A stretch of DNA of 32,721 nucleotides from positions 1 to 32,721 of the forward strand of contig CALGAR010000105.1 of NCBI GenBank assembly GCA_937959285.1. The letters are read 5' to 3'. A program made the translations under genes and the position numbers. The notes below the pieces were generated by a model. It was not told the origin of the DNA. It did no database searches and was given only the letters and a program-made list of their open reading frames with translations. How positions within the stretch are numbered: the first letter of the stretch is position 1; every line of letters starts with the position of its first letter. Shown here piece by piece: positions 24,257 through 32,721 of the stretch. The DNA is from an uncultured Bryobacterales bacterium. Lineage in GTDB: Bacteria; Acidobacteriota; Terriglobia; Bryobacterales; Bryobacteraceae.

Positions 24257-25254
24257 CAGCTTCGCCCTTCGAACAGATTCCTCCCGGCTACCAAAGCGTG
24301 CATCTTGCCGTCAGCGACGCTGCGCTGCAGCATCCAGAACCCGCAATCGGGATGGATATAGTGAATCCGGTCCGGACCAAGAATTTTTGTAGCGAGTTCC
24401 AGGCGTTCTGCAATCAAATCCGGCGGCTCGATCAGATTGTCCTTAATGTCGATGACGCCCAACCCTATGCCAATCTTCGGGTTCAAATCGCGGAGGCACT
24501 CCAGTTCGCTGTATCCGCGCCGCGCGAACTCCAGCACCAGGTGATCCGCAGCCAGACCGTTCAGGAAGGGCATTAAGTCCCGCCAAAATCCCTTCTGCAC
24601 GGTTTGGCCGCCGTAGTTTCCAAAGCAGATGTGTACAGCCCGTGTTCCGCGGATCCCCCCAAGAACGTGGTTGATGGCGGGAAGAGCCCACTCAATGTCT
24701 TCCGGGTGCCCGCTGATGTTCGCCTCGTCGATTTGAACTACGTCCGCGTCAATCAGTTCGAGCTGGCGGCGCAAGACGTCTGCGATCGCCATGCAGAGCT
24801 TGTCCCTGGCGCCGTAGTACCGGTCCGTCAGCACCTTCGTCAGCATGTGTGGACCGGTGCATGTGAACTTTAGGGGCGCTCGCGTCAGGCGCCGTGTGAA
24901 CTCATAGTCCGCCGGCAGGTTGAGCACGCCTTCCCCGATCTCACCCACGACAATCCCAGCCGGGGCGCTCCGGTACGACAAACCCGCATCCGCGCGGAAT
25001 TGCTGAATATCGGTGATCGAAAACTTCGAGCGGATACCGTCCATCCTGCTGACGAAGTAATCAATCATCCCGTTCGTCTCCGGGTGGCTCGGATCGAATC
25101 GGTTCAGTTCACCATCGGCGACGACGTCAATTCCTGCGAGTTCCTGGGTCTTCAAAACCACCATGATCGCGTCGCGGAGCGTGCCCTTCGCGCTGTCACC
25201 ATAGAGCCATGCTGGTATCGGATAGCTACCCACAACTGTGGTCTTTATCGGCAT
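24256..25254 (-). CDS. MetE C-terminal-domain (cobalamin-independent methionine synthase-like) protein
   Basis: A 332-residue protein corresponding to the catalytic C-terminal half of MetE, without the N-terminal domain. It opens with TTVVGSYPIPAW and has the complete zinc site of the family: His208 and Cys210 (HICFGNYGG), Glu242 (LVLEF) and Cys304 (HPDCGFW), which in MetE activate the thiol methyl acceptor. Stand-alone forms act as methionine synthases using other methyl donors or as methyltransferases on other thiols; the substrate cannot be read here. The gene is first in an operon with two secreted proteins, an unexpected pairing. No Shine-Dalgarno is seen; a TATACAAT-like box lies just upstream. 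Confidence 0.85.
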   Translation of the reverse strand: MPIKTTVVGSYPIPAWLYGDSAKGTLRDAIMVVLKTQELAGIDVVADGELNRFDPSHPETNGMIDYFVSRMDGIRSKFSITDIQQFRADAGLSYRSAPAGIVVGEIGEGVLNLPADYEFTRRLTRAPLKFTCTGPHMLTKVLTDRYYGARDKLCMAIADVLRRQLELIDADVVQIDEANISGHPEDIEWALPAINHVLGGIRGTRAVHICFGNYGGQTVQKGFWRDLMPFLNGLAADHLVLEFARRGYSELECLRDLNPKIGIGLGVIDIKDNLIEPPDLIAERLELATKILGPDRIHYIHPDCGFWMLQRSVADGKMHALVAGRNLFEGRS

Positions 25255-25289
25255 AACGATTCATTGTATATTGTGACCGGGGGGACGCT
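25255..25289. promoter_or_regulatory. Compact divergent promoter gap
   Basis: The 35-bp gap between the two divergent starts contains ATTGTATATTGT (25264-25275). It offers TATATT as a -10 box for the plus-strand receptor gene and, on the other strand, TATACAAT for the MetE-like gene. The two boxes overlap, so the promoters would compete and both -35 regions would lie inside the opposite coding sequences. GGGGGG before GTG 25290 can serve as a ribosome-binding site. Confidence 0.4.
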
Positions 25290-27758
25290 GTGATACGGCT
25301 CGCGTGGCGGCTTCTCTGCGTTTCCATCGTTTGCTTGAGCGCCGCCGGGGCCGACATTCGTATTTCAGGCCGCGTCACCAATGAGACCAGTGCTCCCGTC
25401 GGAGGCGCGCGAATCTTGTTCCGCGCTGGCGACACAACCCTGCACGCTGTCAGTGACGTCACAGGTGCTTTCTCTCTCGACCTTCCTCAGCCTGGAGACT
25501 ATCTCGTTACTGTTGAGCGCGAAGGACACTTTACGTTGCTCGACACTCCCATTCGCATCGACGAATCTTCGCGCGACCTTTCACTCGTGCTGAACCGACT
25601 GCGCGAGGTAGTCGAATCCGTCGACGTGACAGCAGCCACCACTTCCGTGGCCATGGATTCGACCACGAAGCAGGAAACACTCACCGGCAACGAAATTCTA
25701 AACATCCCCTACCCGAGCACAAATAACCTTAAGAATGCGATGGCGGTGATGCCCGGCATCGTTCAGGACAGCCGCGGAGAAATCCACGTAAACGGAGCGG
25801 CAGCCGATCAGGTGCAATACACGCTCGACGGATTCAACCTCACCGACCCGCTGACCGGACGCTTTGAATCAAGAATCAGCGTGGAAGGGATCCAAAGCGT
25901 CGAAGTTGTCAGCGGCCGCGTGCCCGCGGAGTTCGGGAAGGGTTCTGCGGGAGCGATCGCCTTTCATTCAAAACCGGGCGACGACCGCTTTCGAACGTCG
26001 GCCACAAACTTCTTCCCGGGAATCGAGAACCAGAAGGGCGTCTATATCGGAAATTGGACACCTCGGTTCAACGTTTCGGGTCCTTGGCGCCGCAGCCGGG
26101 CCTGGTTCTCGAACTCGCTCGACATCCACTACGACCGGAGGATGGTCCCGGAATTGCCCCGCGGCGAGGATTCGACATCGAGCTGGCAGTTCAGCAACCT
26201 CCTGCATAACCAGTTCAATCTGTCCCCCTCTCATATCCTCTACTCGAGCTTCCTCCTTAATAATGTCTATGCGCCGCGAGCTGGGCTGACAAACCTGGAT
26301 CCTCTGGAAACCACTGTGGACCGCCGGGCGCGGCAGTATTTCTTCAACGTCCGCAGCCAGAAGTACTTTGCAAAGGGCGCGGTCTTCGAAACAGGATTCG
26401 CAATCAATCGGACCTTCGGGCGCGAGATTCCCCAGGGCCGAAGCCTCTACATCCTGACGCCTGTGGGCACTAGGGGAAATTACTTTACGGACGCCGTCCG
26501 CAAAGCCTCCCGGGATCAGTGGATTGCAAACTTGATACTGCCCTCCTTCGAGTTCAGGGGAACCCACCAGCTTAAGACCGGGGCGGATTTCAACAGACTC
26601 TCATACTGGCAGCAGGTTGATCGCACTGGCTTTGAGTTCCTCCGCATGGACGGCACCCCGCTTCGTCGGACCGAGTTCCGCGGAGACGGTTTGCTCTCAA
26701 GAAGCAACACCGAGGCCGCGCTCTACCTCCAGGACTCCTGGCGTGTCAGACCCGGGCTGCTACTCGAACTCGGCATCCGCTCGGACTGGGATCAGATCAT
26801 ACGCGATTGGAACATTTCCCCGCGCGTCGGTTTCGCTTGGGCTCCCTTTGGACTCGAAAACACCAAGATCGCAGGTGGTTACGCCATCTCCTACGATTCC
26901 ACGAACCTGCGCATCATCACCCGCCCCGACGACCAGTATTCGGTAACCACCTATTACGGCCGCGACGGCAGCATTGACCGCGGCCCCGCCGTCTCCGTCT
27001 TCCGCGTAATCGATGACCAGCTTCGGTCCCCCCGCTATCGCAATTTGAGCCTCAGTCTCGAGCAGCGTCTTCCGCGTGCCCTCTCAATGCGCCTCAATCT
27101 GCTCCGCCGCCGCGGCGCTCGCGGTTTTACCTTTTACAACTCACTCGACCCATCGTCTCCGCCGGAGCAAGAACTGGTCCGCTTTCAGGTGTGCTACTTT
27201 GACGGCATCTATTACCTCGGCAATCAGCGCCACGATCAGTACGATTCGGCCGAAATCGCTGTTCACCAGACTCTCCGCGGGCAGTATGAATGGATGGCCA
27301 GCTACACGAGATCGCGAGCCAGATCTAACGCGGTCATCGATATCAGCGCCGAGCAACCCACCCTCGTTTCCGATAACGCCGGGCCAATGCCCTGGGATGC
27401 CCCCAACCGCGTCCTTAGCTGGGGATACCTGCCGACGTTTTGGAAAGATTGGGCCGTCGCCTACCTGTTTGAATGCCGCACAGGCTTTCCTTTTTCTGTT
27501 GTGAACGAGCAGGGGGCGGTTGTCGGCCCTGTAAACTCCCATAGATTCCCCTCATACGTCAACCTGAATCTGCACATTGAACGGCGATTCTCCCTGGGCG
27601 GTTACCGCTGGGCTTTGCGGGCGGGCGCCAACAATATCATGAACAGAAACAATCCAAACGTGGTGGTCAACAACATCGACGCCCCGAACTATCTCACCTT
27701 CTTCGGCGGAAGCCGCCGCTCCTTCAATTTCCGCATCCGTTGGCTCGGACGCACCTAG
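25290..27758 (+). CDS. TonB-dependent receptor-like outer-membrane protein with carboxypeptidase-regulatory domain
   Basis: An 822-residue protein starting at GTG with a Sec signal (LCVSIVCLSAAGA). Next is a carboxypeptidase-regulatory-like domain (about 25-105, ISGRVTNETSAPVGGARI then SLDLPQPGDYLVTVEREG). A TonB plug domain follows (about 125-225, with LNIPYPSTNNLKNAM, VNGAAADQVQYTLDGFNL and VVSGRVPAEFGKGSAGAIA), and the rest is a 22-strand-type barrel ending RRSFNFRIRWLG. This Oar-like architecture is greatly expanded in Acidobacteriota; members move bulky substrates such as oligosaccharides or take part in adhesion. It is shorter than the usual 1000-1200 residues. A TonB box was not identified. 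Confidence 0.85.
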   Translation: MIRLAWRLLCVSIVCLSAAGADIRISGRVTNETSAPVGGARILFRAGDTTLHAVSDVTGAFSLDLPQPGDYLVTVEREGHFTLLDTPIRIDESSRDLSLVLNRLREVVESVDVTAATTSVAMDSTTKQETLTGNEILNIPYPSTNNLKNAMAVMPGIVQDSRGEIHVNGAAADQVQYTLDGFNLTDPLTGRFESRISVEGIQSVEVVSGRVPAEFGKGSAGAIAFHSKPGDDRFRTSATNFFPGIENQKGVYIGNWTPRFNVSGPWRRSRAWFSNSLDIHYDRRMVPELPRGEDSTSSWQFSNLLHNQFNLSPSHILYSSFLLNNVYAPRAGLTNLDPLETTVDRRARQYFFNVRSQKYFAKGAVFETGFAINRTFGREIPQGRSLYILTPVGTRGNYFTDAVRKASRDQWIANLILPSFEFRGTHQLKTGADFNRLSYWQQVDRTGFEFLRMDGTPLRRTEFRGDGLLSRSNTEAALYLQDSWRVRPGLLLELGIRSDWDQIIRDWNISPRVGFAWAPFGLENTKIAGGYAISYDSTNLRIITRPDDQYSVTTYYGRDGSIDRGPAVSVFRVIDDQLRSPRYRNLSLSLEQRLPRALSMRLNLLRRRGARGFTFYNSLDPSSPPEQELVRFQVCYFDGIYYLGNQRHDQYDSAEIAVHQTLRGQYEWMASYTRSRARSNAVIDISAEQPTLVSDNAGPMPWDAPNRVLSWGYLPTFWKDWAVAYLFECRTGFPFSVVNEQGAVVGPVNSHRFPSYVNLNLHIERRFSLGGYRWALRAGANNIMNRNNPNVVVNNIDAPNYLTFFGGSRRSFNFRIRWLGRT

Positions 27759-27859
27759 CGGCTGCTCGATTTTTCGCGCCGGATGATTTAACGTTCCCTC
27801 GCCCCCTACTCCCCCAGGGTAAGACCACCATCAGAGATATATCGGAGTAAAATCGAGAG

Positions 27860-28873
27860 TTGTCAGAACCCCGCGTCACAGTGGTCATACCGACCCTTCA
27901 TGCAGGACCGGCGCTTCTCGAGTGCCTTCGTTCGTTGCGGGAACAGTCGTTCCGCGACTTCGAGGTCTTTGTCGTAGATAACAGCGGTGCCGGGCTCATT
28001 AGTAAGCTCAAGGTCGGTTCACTTGTAACACACGTCATCGAAAACCAGAAAAACGTGGGATTTGGCGTGGCAATTAATCAAGTTTTTTATAAATCGCGTG
28101 CTCCCTACCTCGCGGTACTAAATGATGATGCTGTTGCTCATCCTCAATGGCTGGAATCACTGTTGAAACCTCTTGAAAACTATCCGAACGTCGGCATGTG
28201 CGCGTCGCAGGTTCGCCTTGCCGAAAGCCTGTTATTGGACTCGGCGGGAATGCTCCTATGTCCGGATGGAACCAGCAAGCAGCGAGGCCACGGGCTCCCT
28301 CCTTCGCGTTTTCCGGCTGTCGAAGAGGTCTTGCTTCCCAGTGGCTCGGCTGCCATATACCGCCGCCGGATGCTGGAGGAAATCGGTCTGTTTGACGACA
28401 AATTCTTCCTTTATTGTGAAGATACGGACCTGGGTCTTCGTGCAAGATGGGCCGGCTGGAAGTGTCTCTACGTCCCGGAGGCCATCGTCAATCATCGCTA
28501 TTCCGAATCCGCCGGGCGAGCATCCAAGCTCAAAGCTTATCTTGTGGAACGGAACCGCATCTTCATGGTCATAAAGAATTTCCCCATCAGAATGCTCCTG
28601 GCTGTTCCGTTTTACGCCGTTGCCCGTTTCTGGTGGCATTTCATCTTCATGCTCCAGGGCAAGGGGAAGGCAGCCGAGTTCCGGGAGGAAGGCAATTCTG
28701 TATTTACGCTCGTCGCGTACGTCATTCGCGCTCACCTTGCCGCAATCGTTCGTCTGCCTGCACTTTTAAAGGATCGCCGTCGCATCCGAAAGCAAGCCAA
28801 AATCAGTTCCACTGCTTTCAAGGAACTGGTTCAAACTTTCTCCATCAGTCCTCGGGAGGTAGCCTCGCTGTGA
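27860..28873 (+). CDS. Family 2 glycosyltransferase, rhamnosyltransferase-like
   Basis: A 337-residue GT2 enzyme. The GT-A nucleotide-binding half opens with VTVVIPTLHAGPALLECLRSL and FVVDNSG, and LNDDA supplies the metal-binding DxD-like acidic motif. The acceptor half has LYCEDTDLGLRARWAGW, the conserved ED catalytic-base motif of rhamnosyltransferase-like members, and IVNHRYSES. Hydrophobic segments near residues 235-270 suggest membrane association. It would add a sugar to a lipid-linked surface glycan. The start is TTG at 27860 because homology begins immediately; the Shine-Dalgarno (GGAG) is distant. The stop overlaps the next ATG as TGATG. The 101 bp upstream (27759-27859) show no clear terminator or promoter. 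Confidence 0.88.
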   Translation: MSEPRVTVVIPTLHAGPALLECLRSLREQSFRDFEVFVVDNSGAGLISKLKVGSLVTHVIENQKNVGFGVAINQVFYKSRAPYLAVLNDDAVAHPQWLESLLKPLENYPNVGMCASQVRLAESLLLDSAGMLLCPDGTSKQRGHGLPPSRFPAVEEVLLPSGSAAIYRRRMLEEIGLFDDKFFLYCEDTDLGLRARWAGWKCLYVPEAIVNHRYSESAGRASKLKAYLVERNRIFMVIKNFPIRMLLAVPFYAVARFWWHFIFMLQGKGKAAEFREEGNSVFTLVAYVIRAHLAAIVRLPALLKDRRRIRKQAKISSTAFKELVQTFSISPREVASL

Positions 28874-29601
28874 TGGCGCCGTCGGGTGAGGCGCCGCTCC
28901 TGATTATCGTTCCCGCTTATAACGAGGAGGGAGCGATCGCCCAGGTTATTCGTGAAATTCAGGAGGCACAGCCGGGTGTTCCCGTGCTCGTAATAGACGA
29001 CTGCTCCGTCGACTCCACCGCAACTCTCGCCCGCAGGGCGGGAGCCCACGTCCTCTCGTTACCGCATCACCTTGGCCTCGGCGGCTGTGTCCAGGCCGGC
29101 TACAAGCTCGCCTATGAGTTGGGCTACGAGTACGTCATTCGAGTGGACGGCGACGGACAACACGACCCTCGCGATATCCAGAAGATCTATGAAGTTCTCC
29201 TCAAAAGCCGTTGCGAGATGGTGATTGGCTCCCGCTTTGTCTACGGCGATGGGAATCACACAAGCCTCGCCCGCAGCCTAGGCATCCGGCTCTTTCGGCT
29301 CATCCTCCGGCCAATCCTCGGCAAGCCGGTTCGCGATCCTACGTCAGGCTTTGTTGGGGTGAACCGGGCTGCCCTCTCCGTCTTCAGCCGCAGCTTCCCG
29401 CTCGAGTACCCGGAGATCGAAGCCCTCGTTGTCCTCCAGCGCAAGGCGTTCCGATTTGAAGAGGTGCCGTGCCGAATGCGGCCCCGGCGCGCGGGGAAAA
29501 GTTCCATCACCGCCGTGAAGTCTTTGTATTACATCATCCACGTCCTGCTCGGCGTGTTTGTGAATATCCTGAAATACGAAGGTCGCCGCAAAAGGGGATA
29601 G
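28873..29601 (+). CDS. Family 2 glycosyltransferase, dolichol-phosphate mannose synthase-like
   Basis: A 242-residue GT2 enzyme of the polyprenyl-phosphate sugar transferase type. Motifs are LIIVPAYNEEGAI, VIDDCSVDSTA, the metal-binding VDGDGQHDP and GSRFVYG. A short C-terminal hydrophobic stretch (YYIIHVLLGVFVNILKY) probably anchors it to the membrane. It would transfer a sugar from a nucleotide donor to undecaprenyl phosphate, making the donor for the TMTC-like enzyme encoded downstream. ATG 28873 overlaps the previous stop (TGATG); the frame is open farther upstream but that part overlaps the preceding gene. Two bases separate its stop from the DUF2304 gene, its frequent partner. Confidence 0.88.
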   Translation: MAPSGEAPLLIIVPAYNEEGAIAQVIREIQEAQPGVPVLVIDDCSVDSTATLARRAGAHVLSLPHHLGLGGCVQAGYKLAYELGYEYVIRVDGDGQHDPRDIQKIYEVLLKSRCEMVIGSRFVYGDGNHTSLARSLGIRLFRLILRPILGKPVRDPTSGFVGVNRAALSVFSRSFPLEYPEIEALVVLQRKAFRFEEVPCRMRPRRAGKSSITAVKSLYYIIHVLLGVFVNILKYEGRRKRG

Positions 29602-29603
29602 CC

Positions 29604-29975
29604 ATGGATCGACTGCTCAACGTCATGACGTTCTTCAGCGTCAGCCTGATCGCTCTTGTACTGTTCTCCGTACGTCGTTCTCATATACGTGTCGAATATT
29701 CAGTGAGCTGGCTGGGCGCTGCTGTTACCCTGTTGCTCCTTTCCCGGTCTCGCAACACGCTCGAATGGCTGGCGTCGATGCTTCAGCTTACGTACGCGCC
29801 TTTGGCTTTATTGTTTCTGGTGCTGTTGGTGTTCCTGGTCGTCTTCTACCGCTTCTCAGTCATCATCTCGGAGCTAAAGGACGCCAACATCGCCCTGGCG
29901 CAGAAGGTTGCGATCCTCGAGTATCGCATCGAATCGGTTCCGAACAATGAAAAAGTCCAAAGTACCGGCGCCTAA
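29604..29975 (+). CDS. DUF2304 small membrane protein
   Basis: A 123-residue protein with three hydrophobic helices (about 6-22, 32-47 and 60-85) and a charged C-terminal coil (ISELKDANIALAQKVAILEYRI), the DUF2304 layout. Such proteins are regularly encoded next to GT2 polyprenyl-phosphate glycosyltransferases and may position or stabilise them at the membrane. AAGGGGAT precedes ATG 29604. The 3' end overlaps the next gene by 29 bp in another frame. The function of the family is not established. Confidence 0.82.
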   Translation: MDRLLNVMTFFSVSLIALVLFSVRRSHIRVEYSVSWLGAAVTLLLLSRSRNTLEWLASMLQLTYAPLALLFLVLLVFLVVFYRFSVIISELKDANIALAQKVAILEYRIESVPNNEKVQSTGA

Positions 29976-31686
29976 GCCCGCCGCACCTGTCCCCGCTGCC
30001 ACGCGGAAGTTCAAGACCTGGCATTACGCATGCGCGGTGCTTCTGGCCATCTTTGTCCTGTTCCAGGTCTATGGACCAGCGTTGAATGGTCCCTTCGTCT
30101 ACGATGATCCGTATCTCCCGTTTGCCGCTCCCGGCTTCGAGGACAGAACCATCAAAGAGGTCGTGCTCACCGTCCGGCCCTTGTTGATGCTCAGCTTCTG
30201 GCTCAATCTTCATATTTCCGGGGACCAGCCATACGGGTACCACTTGTGGAATGTTGTCCTTCATTCCATCACAGGCTTTTTTGTATTCCTCATCGTCCTC
30301 AAACTGCTGCGTCGCGTGGATCAGGACCGCCAGCGGACCTTCATGCTCGCCTGTTTCGCGAGCGGTGTCTTTCTCCTTCATCCTTTGCAAACCGAGTCTG
30401 TTGCCTACATCGCCAGCCGCTCCGAGGCTTTGAGCGTCTTCTTTGCCTATGCCGCTCTTGCGGTGTTTCTGACCCAACCTCCCGAAGGCATCTCGTGGGT
30501 CCGCTCGTTCTCGGTCTTAATCCTGTTCGGCTGTGCCGCCCTCACAAAAGAACACACTGCCGTCCTTCCCGCCGTACTCGTTGCGATCGACTATTACTGG
30601 CATCCCGGCTTTTCTATCCGGGGCATTCTGCGAAACTGGCGCCTCTATGCCCCGATGGCCCTCGCGGCCGCGGCCGGTCTTTCCTTCGTACTCTGGGTTC
30701 TCCGCGGCTCCGATACGGCAGGCTTCGGCATGAAAAATCTCCAGTGGTACGAGTATTTCTTCACCCAATGCCGGGCGATTTGGGTGTACCTGCGGCTGTT
30801 CCTTCTGCCTTATGGCCTGAACATCGATCACGATTTCCCCTTGTCGCACAGCATTACCGATCATGGCGCAATCTTCGGTCTCATCGGATTGGTTGCTTTG
30901 CTGGCGGCGGCCTGGATTTACCGCAAGCAGTACCCGCTTGCATCTTTCGGAGTCGTCCTATTCTTGATGCTCCTCGCCCCTACATCGTCGTTCGTACCGA
31001 TTCGTGATACTCTCGTGGAGCGCCGTTTTTATCTCCCCTCCATCGGCCTCCTACTCGTTCTTGTAGACATCCTTCGGAGAATCGAGCTCCCGAAAGCAAG
31101 ACTTGCGCCGGCACTGGCCGCGGTGCTCATCGTGCTCGGTGTCCTTACCCATCACCGGAACCGGCTCTGGGGAGATTCCCTGCTTCTGTGGGGCGATGCC
31201 GTAGCCAAATCTCCCAACAAGGCCCGGCCGCACTCGCAACTCGCCTTCGCGCTGCAGCGGGCAAACCGGTGCGCCGATGCGCTCCCGCATTACGAGAAGG
31301 CCTCGCAGCTCGCAAAATCGGATCCGCGCAATCTTATTAACTGGGCCCTCGCGCTCGATTGTGTGGGCCGTCAGGACGAGGCCATTGCGAAGCTCAAACA
31401 GGCGCTCGCGCTGGAGGAGACGGGGCACGTTTACTCCCTCATCGGCATGATCTATGGAAAACAAGGCCTCCTGAAGGAGTCTCTGGAGGCTCTTGATACG
31501 GCCGTGAGATTAGAGCCTCTCAACGACATGGCGTACGTCTACCGCGGCAATGTCTACGTGAGCTCTAATGAAATTCAGAAAGCCATCGCCGAGTATCGCC
31601 ACGCCCTGGCGATCAATCCACGAAATGAGGTAGCGCGGATGACGCTGATGCGCATTGGTGCAACGACCAGACAACAGAAGCAGTAG
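29947..31686 (+). CDS. TMTC-like membrane glycosyltransferase with C-terminal TPR repeats
   Basis: A 579-residue protein with about ten transmembrane helices (residues ~20-405) and three to four TPR repeats at the C-terminus (ARPHSQLAFALQRANRCADAL, NWALALDCVGRQDEAIAKL, GKQGLLKESLEALDTAVRLEP and AIAEYRHALAINP). The first periplasmic loop has the acidic pair of GT-C enzymes in FVYDDPYLPF, and the membrane part has HPLQTESVAYIASRSEALS, a strong signature of TMTC-type O-mannosyltransferases. It would use a polyprenyl-phosphate sugar, plausibly made by the GT2 encoded upstream, to glycosylate proteins or glycans on the outside of the membrane. ATG 29947 lies inside the end of the DUF2304 gene. Confidence 0.82.
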   Translation: MKKSKVPAPKPAAPVPAATRKFKTWHYACAVLLAIFVLFQVYGPALNGPFVYDDPYLPFAAPGFEDRTIKEVVLTVRPLLMLSFWLNLHISGDQPYGYHLWNVVLHSITGFFVFLIVLKLLRRVDQDRQRTFMLACFASGVFLLHPLQTESVAYIASRSEALSVFFAYAALAVFLTQPPEGISWVRSFSVLILFGCAALTKEHTAVLPAVLVAIDYYWHPGFSIRGILRNWRLYAPMALAAAAGLSFVLWVLRGSDTAGFGMKNLQWYEYFFTQCRAIWVYLRLFLLPYGLNIDHDFPLSHSITDHGAIFGLIGLVALLAAAWIYRKQYPLASFGVVLFLMLLAPTSSFVPIRDTLVERRFYLPSIGLLLVLVDILRRIELPKARLAPALAAVLIVLGVLTHHRNRLWGDSLLLWGDAVAKSPNKARPHSQLAFALQRANRCADALPHYEKASQLAKSDPRNLINWALALDCVGRQDEAIAKLKQALALEETGHVYSLIGMIYGKQGLLKESLEALDTAVRLEPLNDMAYVYRGNVYVSSNEIQKAIAEYRHALAINPRNEVARMTLMRIGATTRQQKQ

Positions 31687-31690
31687 GTGA

Positions 31691-32721
31691 ATGTCCGCTT
31701 TCCGAATCGGCATCAACGCGCTGTATCTGATCCCAGGTCAGGTCGGGGGCAGCGAAATCTATCTCCGCTGCCTCCTCCGTGCGCTTGCAAGGATCGACGA
31801 AGAGAACACCTACTTCGTCTTCACGAATCGCGAAACTCAAGCTGACATCGCTCCGGCCGCCCGGAACTTCCACATTGTCCCTCAGCCAGTCCGCGCAACC
31901 TTCCGGCCGATGAGGCTGCTGTGGGAGCAAACGATCCTGCCTCGCGAGGCCGCCCGCCTCCAGTTGGATGTGCTCTTCAATCCCGGTTTCACAGCCCCGG
32001 TCTGGTGCCCCTGCCCCACCGCAACTTTATTCTTCGACCTGCAGTATAAACGCCACCCTCAGTACTTCCGGTGGTTCGACCTGCCCTTCTGGAAGCTTTT
32101 CCTGTGGGCGTCGGTCCGCCGCTCAACCGCCCTCGCGGCCGCTTCCTTTGAGACGCACCGCGATATGGTTCGCTTTTACTCCCTGCGGCCTGACTCCGTC
32201 CGAACGATCGAGCTCGGCGTCGATGAACACTTCTTTCACCTCGCAGAACGCCGCCGGACAGAGCGTCAAAAGAGATTTCTTCTGTGCGTCTCGACACTGC
32301 ACCCGCACAAGAATCTCGATCGCCTTGTCCGCGCGTTTGCACGGTTCCGCGACCTCCGCCCCGAATACCGGCTCGTGATCGCCGGCATGCGCGGCTTCTA
32401 CGCGGACCAACTGGAGCGCCTGATTCACGCCTTGAAGCTCGACGACCACGTAAGGCTGACCGGCTGGATTCCGCGGGAAGAGCTCTACGATCTATACGTC
32501 CGCGCCGACGCCTTCCTTTACCCTTCGACGTTTGAAGGCTTTGGCCTTCCAGTGCTCGAAGCCCTCGCCGCCGGAGTACCCACAGCGTGTTCCAACATTG
32601 AACCCCTCCGGTCCATCGCAGGCGAGGCCGCGCTTCAATTCCACCCGGAGGATGAAGATCAGATTCGGGATGCGATGTTGTGCTTGGTGGGAGACGAAGA
32701 CCTGCGCCGGCGGCTCATCGC
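31691..32721 (+). CDS. Family 4 glycosyltransferase, cut by the window edge
   Basis: From ATG 31691 (AGGTGA directly upstream) 343 residues can be read without a stop; roughly 30-50 residues are expected beyond the edge. It is a GT-B-fold enzyme with INALYLIPGQVGGSEIYLRCLL at the N-terminus (the glycine-rich acceptor loop). The C-terminal donor domain has LCVSTLHPHKNLDRLVRAF and the E-x7-E motif in PSTFEGFGLPVLEALAAGVP. GT4 members of this kind build polysaccharide or O-antigen-like chains from nucleotide sugars at the cytoplasmic membrane face. It follows the TMTC-like gene by 4 bp. Confidence 0.9.
   Translation, partial: MSAFRIGINALYLIPGQVGGSEIYLRCLLRALARIDEENTYFVFTNRETQADIAPAARNFHIVPQPVRATFRPMRLLWEQTILPREAARLQLDVLFNPGFTAPVWCPCPTATLFFDLQYKRHPQYFRWFDLPFWKLFLWASVRRSTALAAASFETHRDMVRFYSLRPDSVRTIELGVDEHFFHLAERRRTERQKRFLLCVSTLHPHKNLDRLVRAFARFRDLRPEYRLVIAGMRGFYADQLERLIHALKLDDHVRLTGWIPREELYDLYVRADAFLYPSTFEGFGLPVLEALAAGVPTACSNIEPLRSIAGEAALQFHPEDEDQIRDAMLCLVGDEDLRRRLI

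Noticed and set aside
27759..27859. Possible terminator between the receptor gene and the glycan cassette
   Set aside because: A short T run is present but no stable stem precedes it on the plus strand.
28447..28872. N-terminal extension of the second GT2 gene
   Set aside because: It overlaps the conserved C-terminal half of the first GT2 gene, and family homology begins at ATG 28873.

Overview
The window looks like chromosomal DNA from a GC-rich Gram-negative bacterium, most probably an Acidobacteriota member of the Solibacter/Bryobacter type. This is an inference from three things: a signal-peptide TonB-dependent receptor with an N-terminal carboxypeptidase-regulatory domain, secreted TolB-like beta-propellers, and a squalene-hopene cyclase. 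No tRNA, rRNA, CRISPR array, insertion sequence or integrase was seen.

Region 1 (1-8439) is housekeeping and metabolism. On the minus strand valS reads into a 3'-truncated nadC with an ATGA stop/start overlap. Squalene-hopene cyclase reads into a Tat-signal amidohydrolase-like protein. A thiamine-diphosphate enzyme runs divergently from the cyclase and ends 4 bp from a GNAT acetyltransferase.

Region 2 (8455-22318) is the notable part. It is a compact 13.9-kb minus-strand block containing only virion-building genes. In transcription order these are a small-terminase candidate, large terminase, portal, scaffold, P22-type coat protein, a small unknown, a neck protein, a tail-terminator candidate, tail tube, tail-assembly chaperones G and G-T, a very short tape measure, two tandem distal-tail (DUF2460-like) proteins and a 1304-residue hub/tip protein. 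The chaperones are joined by a textbook -1 frameshift site (A AAA AAC, 5-nt spacer, about 12-bp stem). No integrase, repressor, replication or lysis gene is present, and the flanks are ordinary chromosomal genes. In size, content and order of the tail genes (tube, G/GT, short tape measure, DUF2460, four-cysteine hub) the block resembles a gene transfer agent or other domesticated phage particle, but its head genes follow the P22 order (portal, scaffold, coat). A GNAT gene follows 15 bp after the last structural gene and may share the transcript.

Region 3 (22473-25254) is a tightly overlapping minus-strand operon: a MetE-C-domain protein with a complete zinc site, a secreted PD40 beta-propeller protein and a secreted DUF4198-like protein. 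A 35-bp divergent gap separates it from the outer-membrane receptor gene (25290-27758).

Region 4 (27860 to the right edge) is a plus-strand surface-glycan cassette: a rhamnosyltransferase-like GT2, a dolichol-phosphate-mannose-synthase-like GT2 with a DUF2304 partner, a TMTC-like membrane glycosyltransferase with TPR repeats, and a GT4 glycosyltransferase cut by the window edge. No gene-free stretch exceeds about 175 bp.
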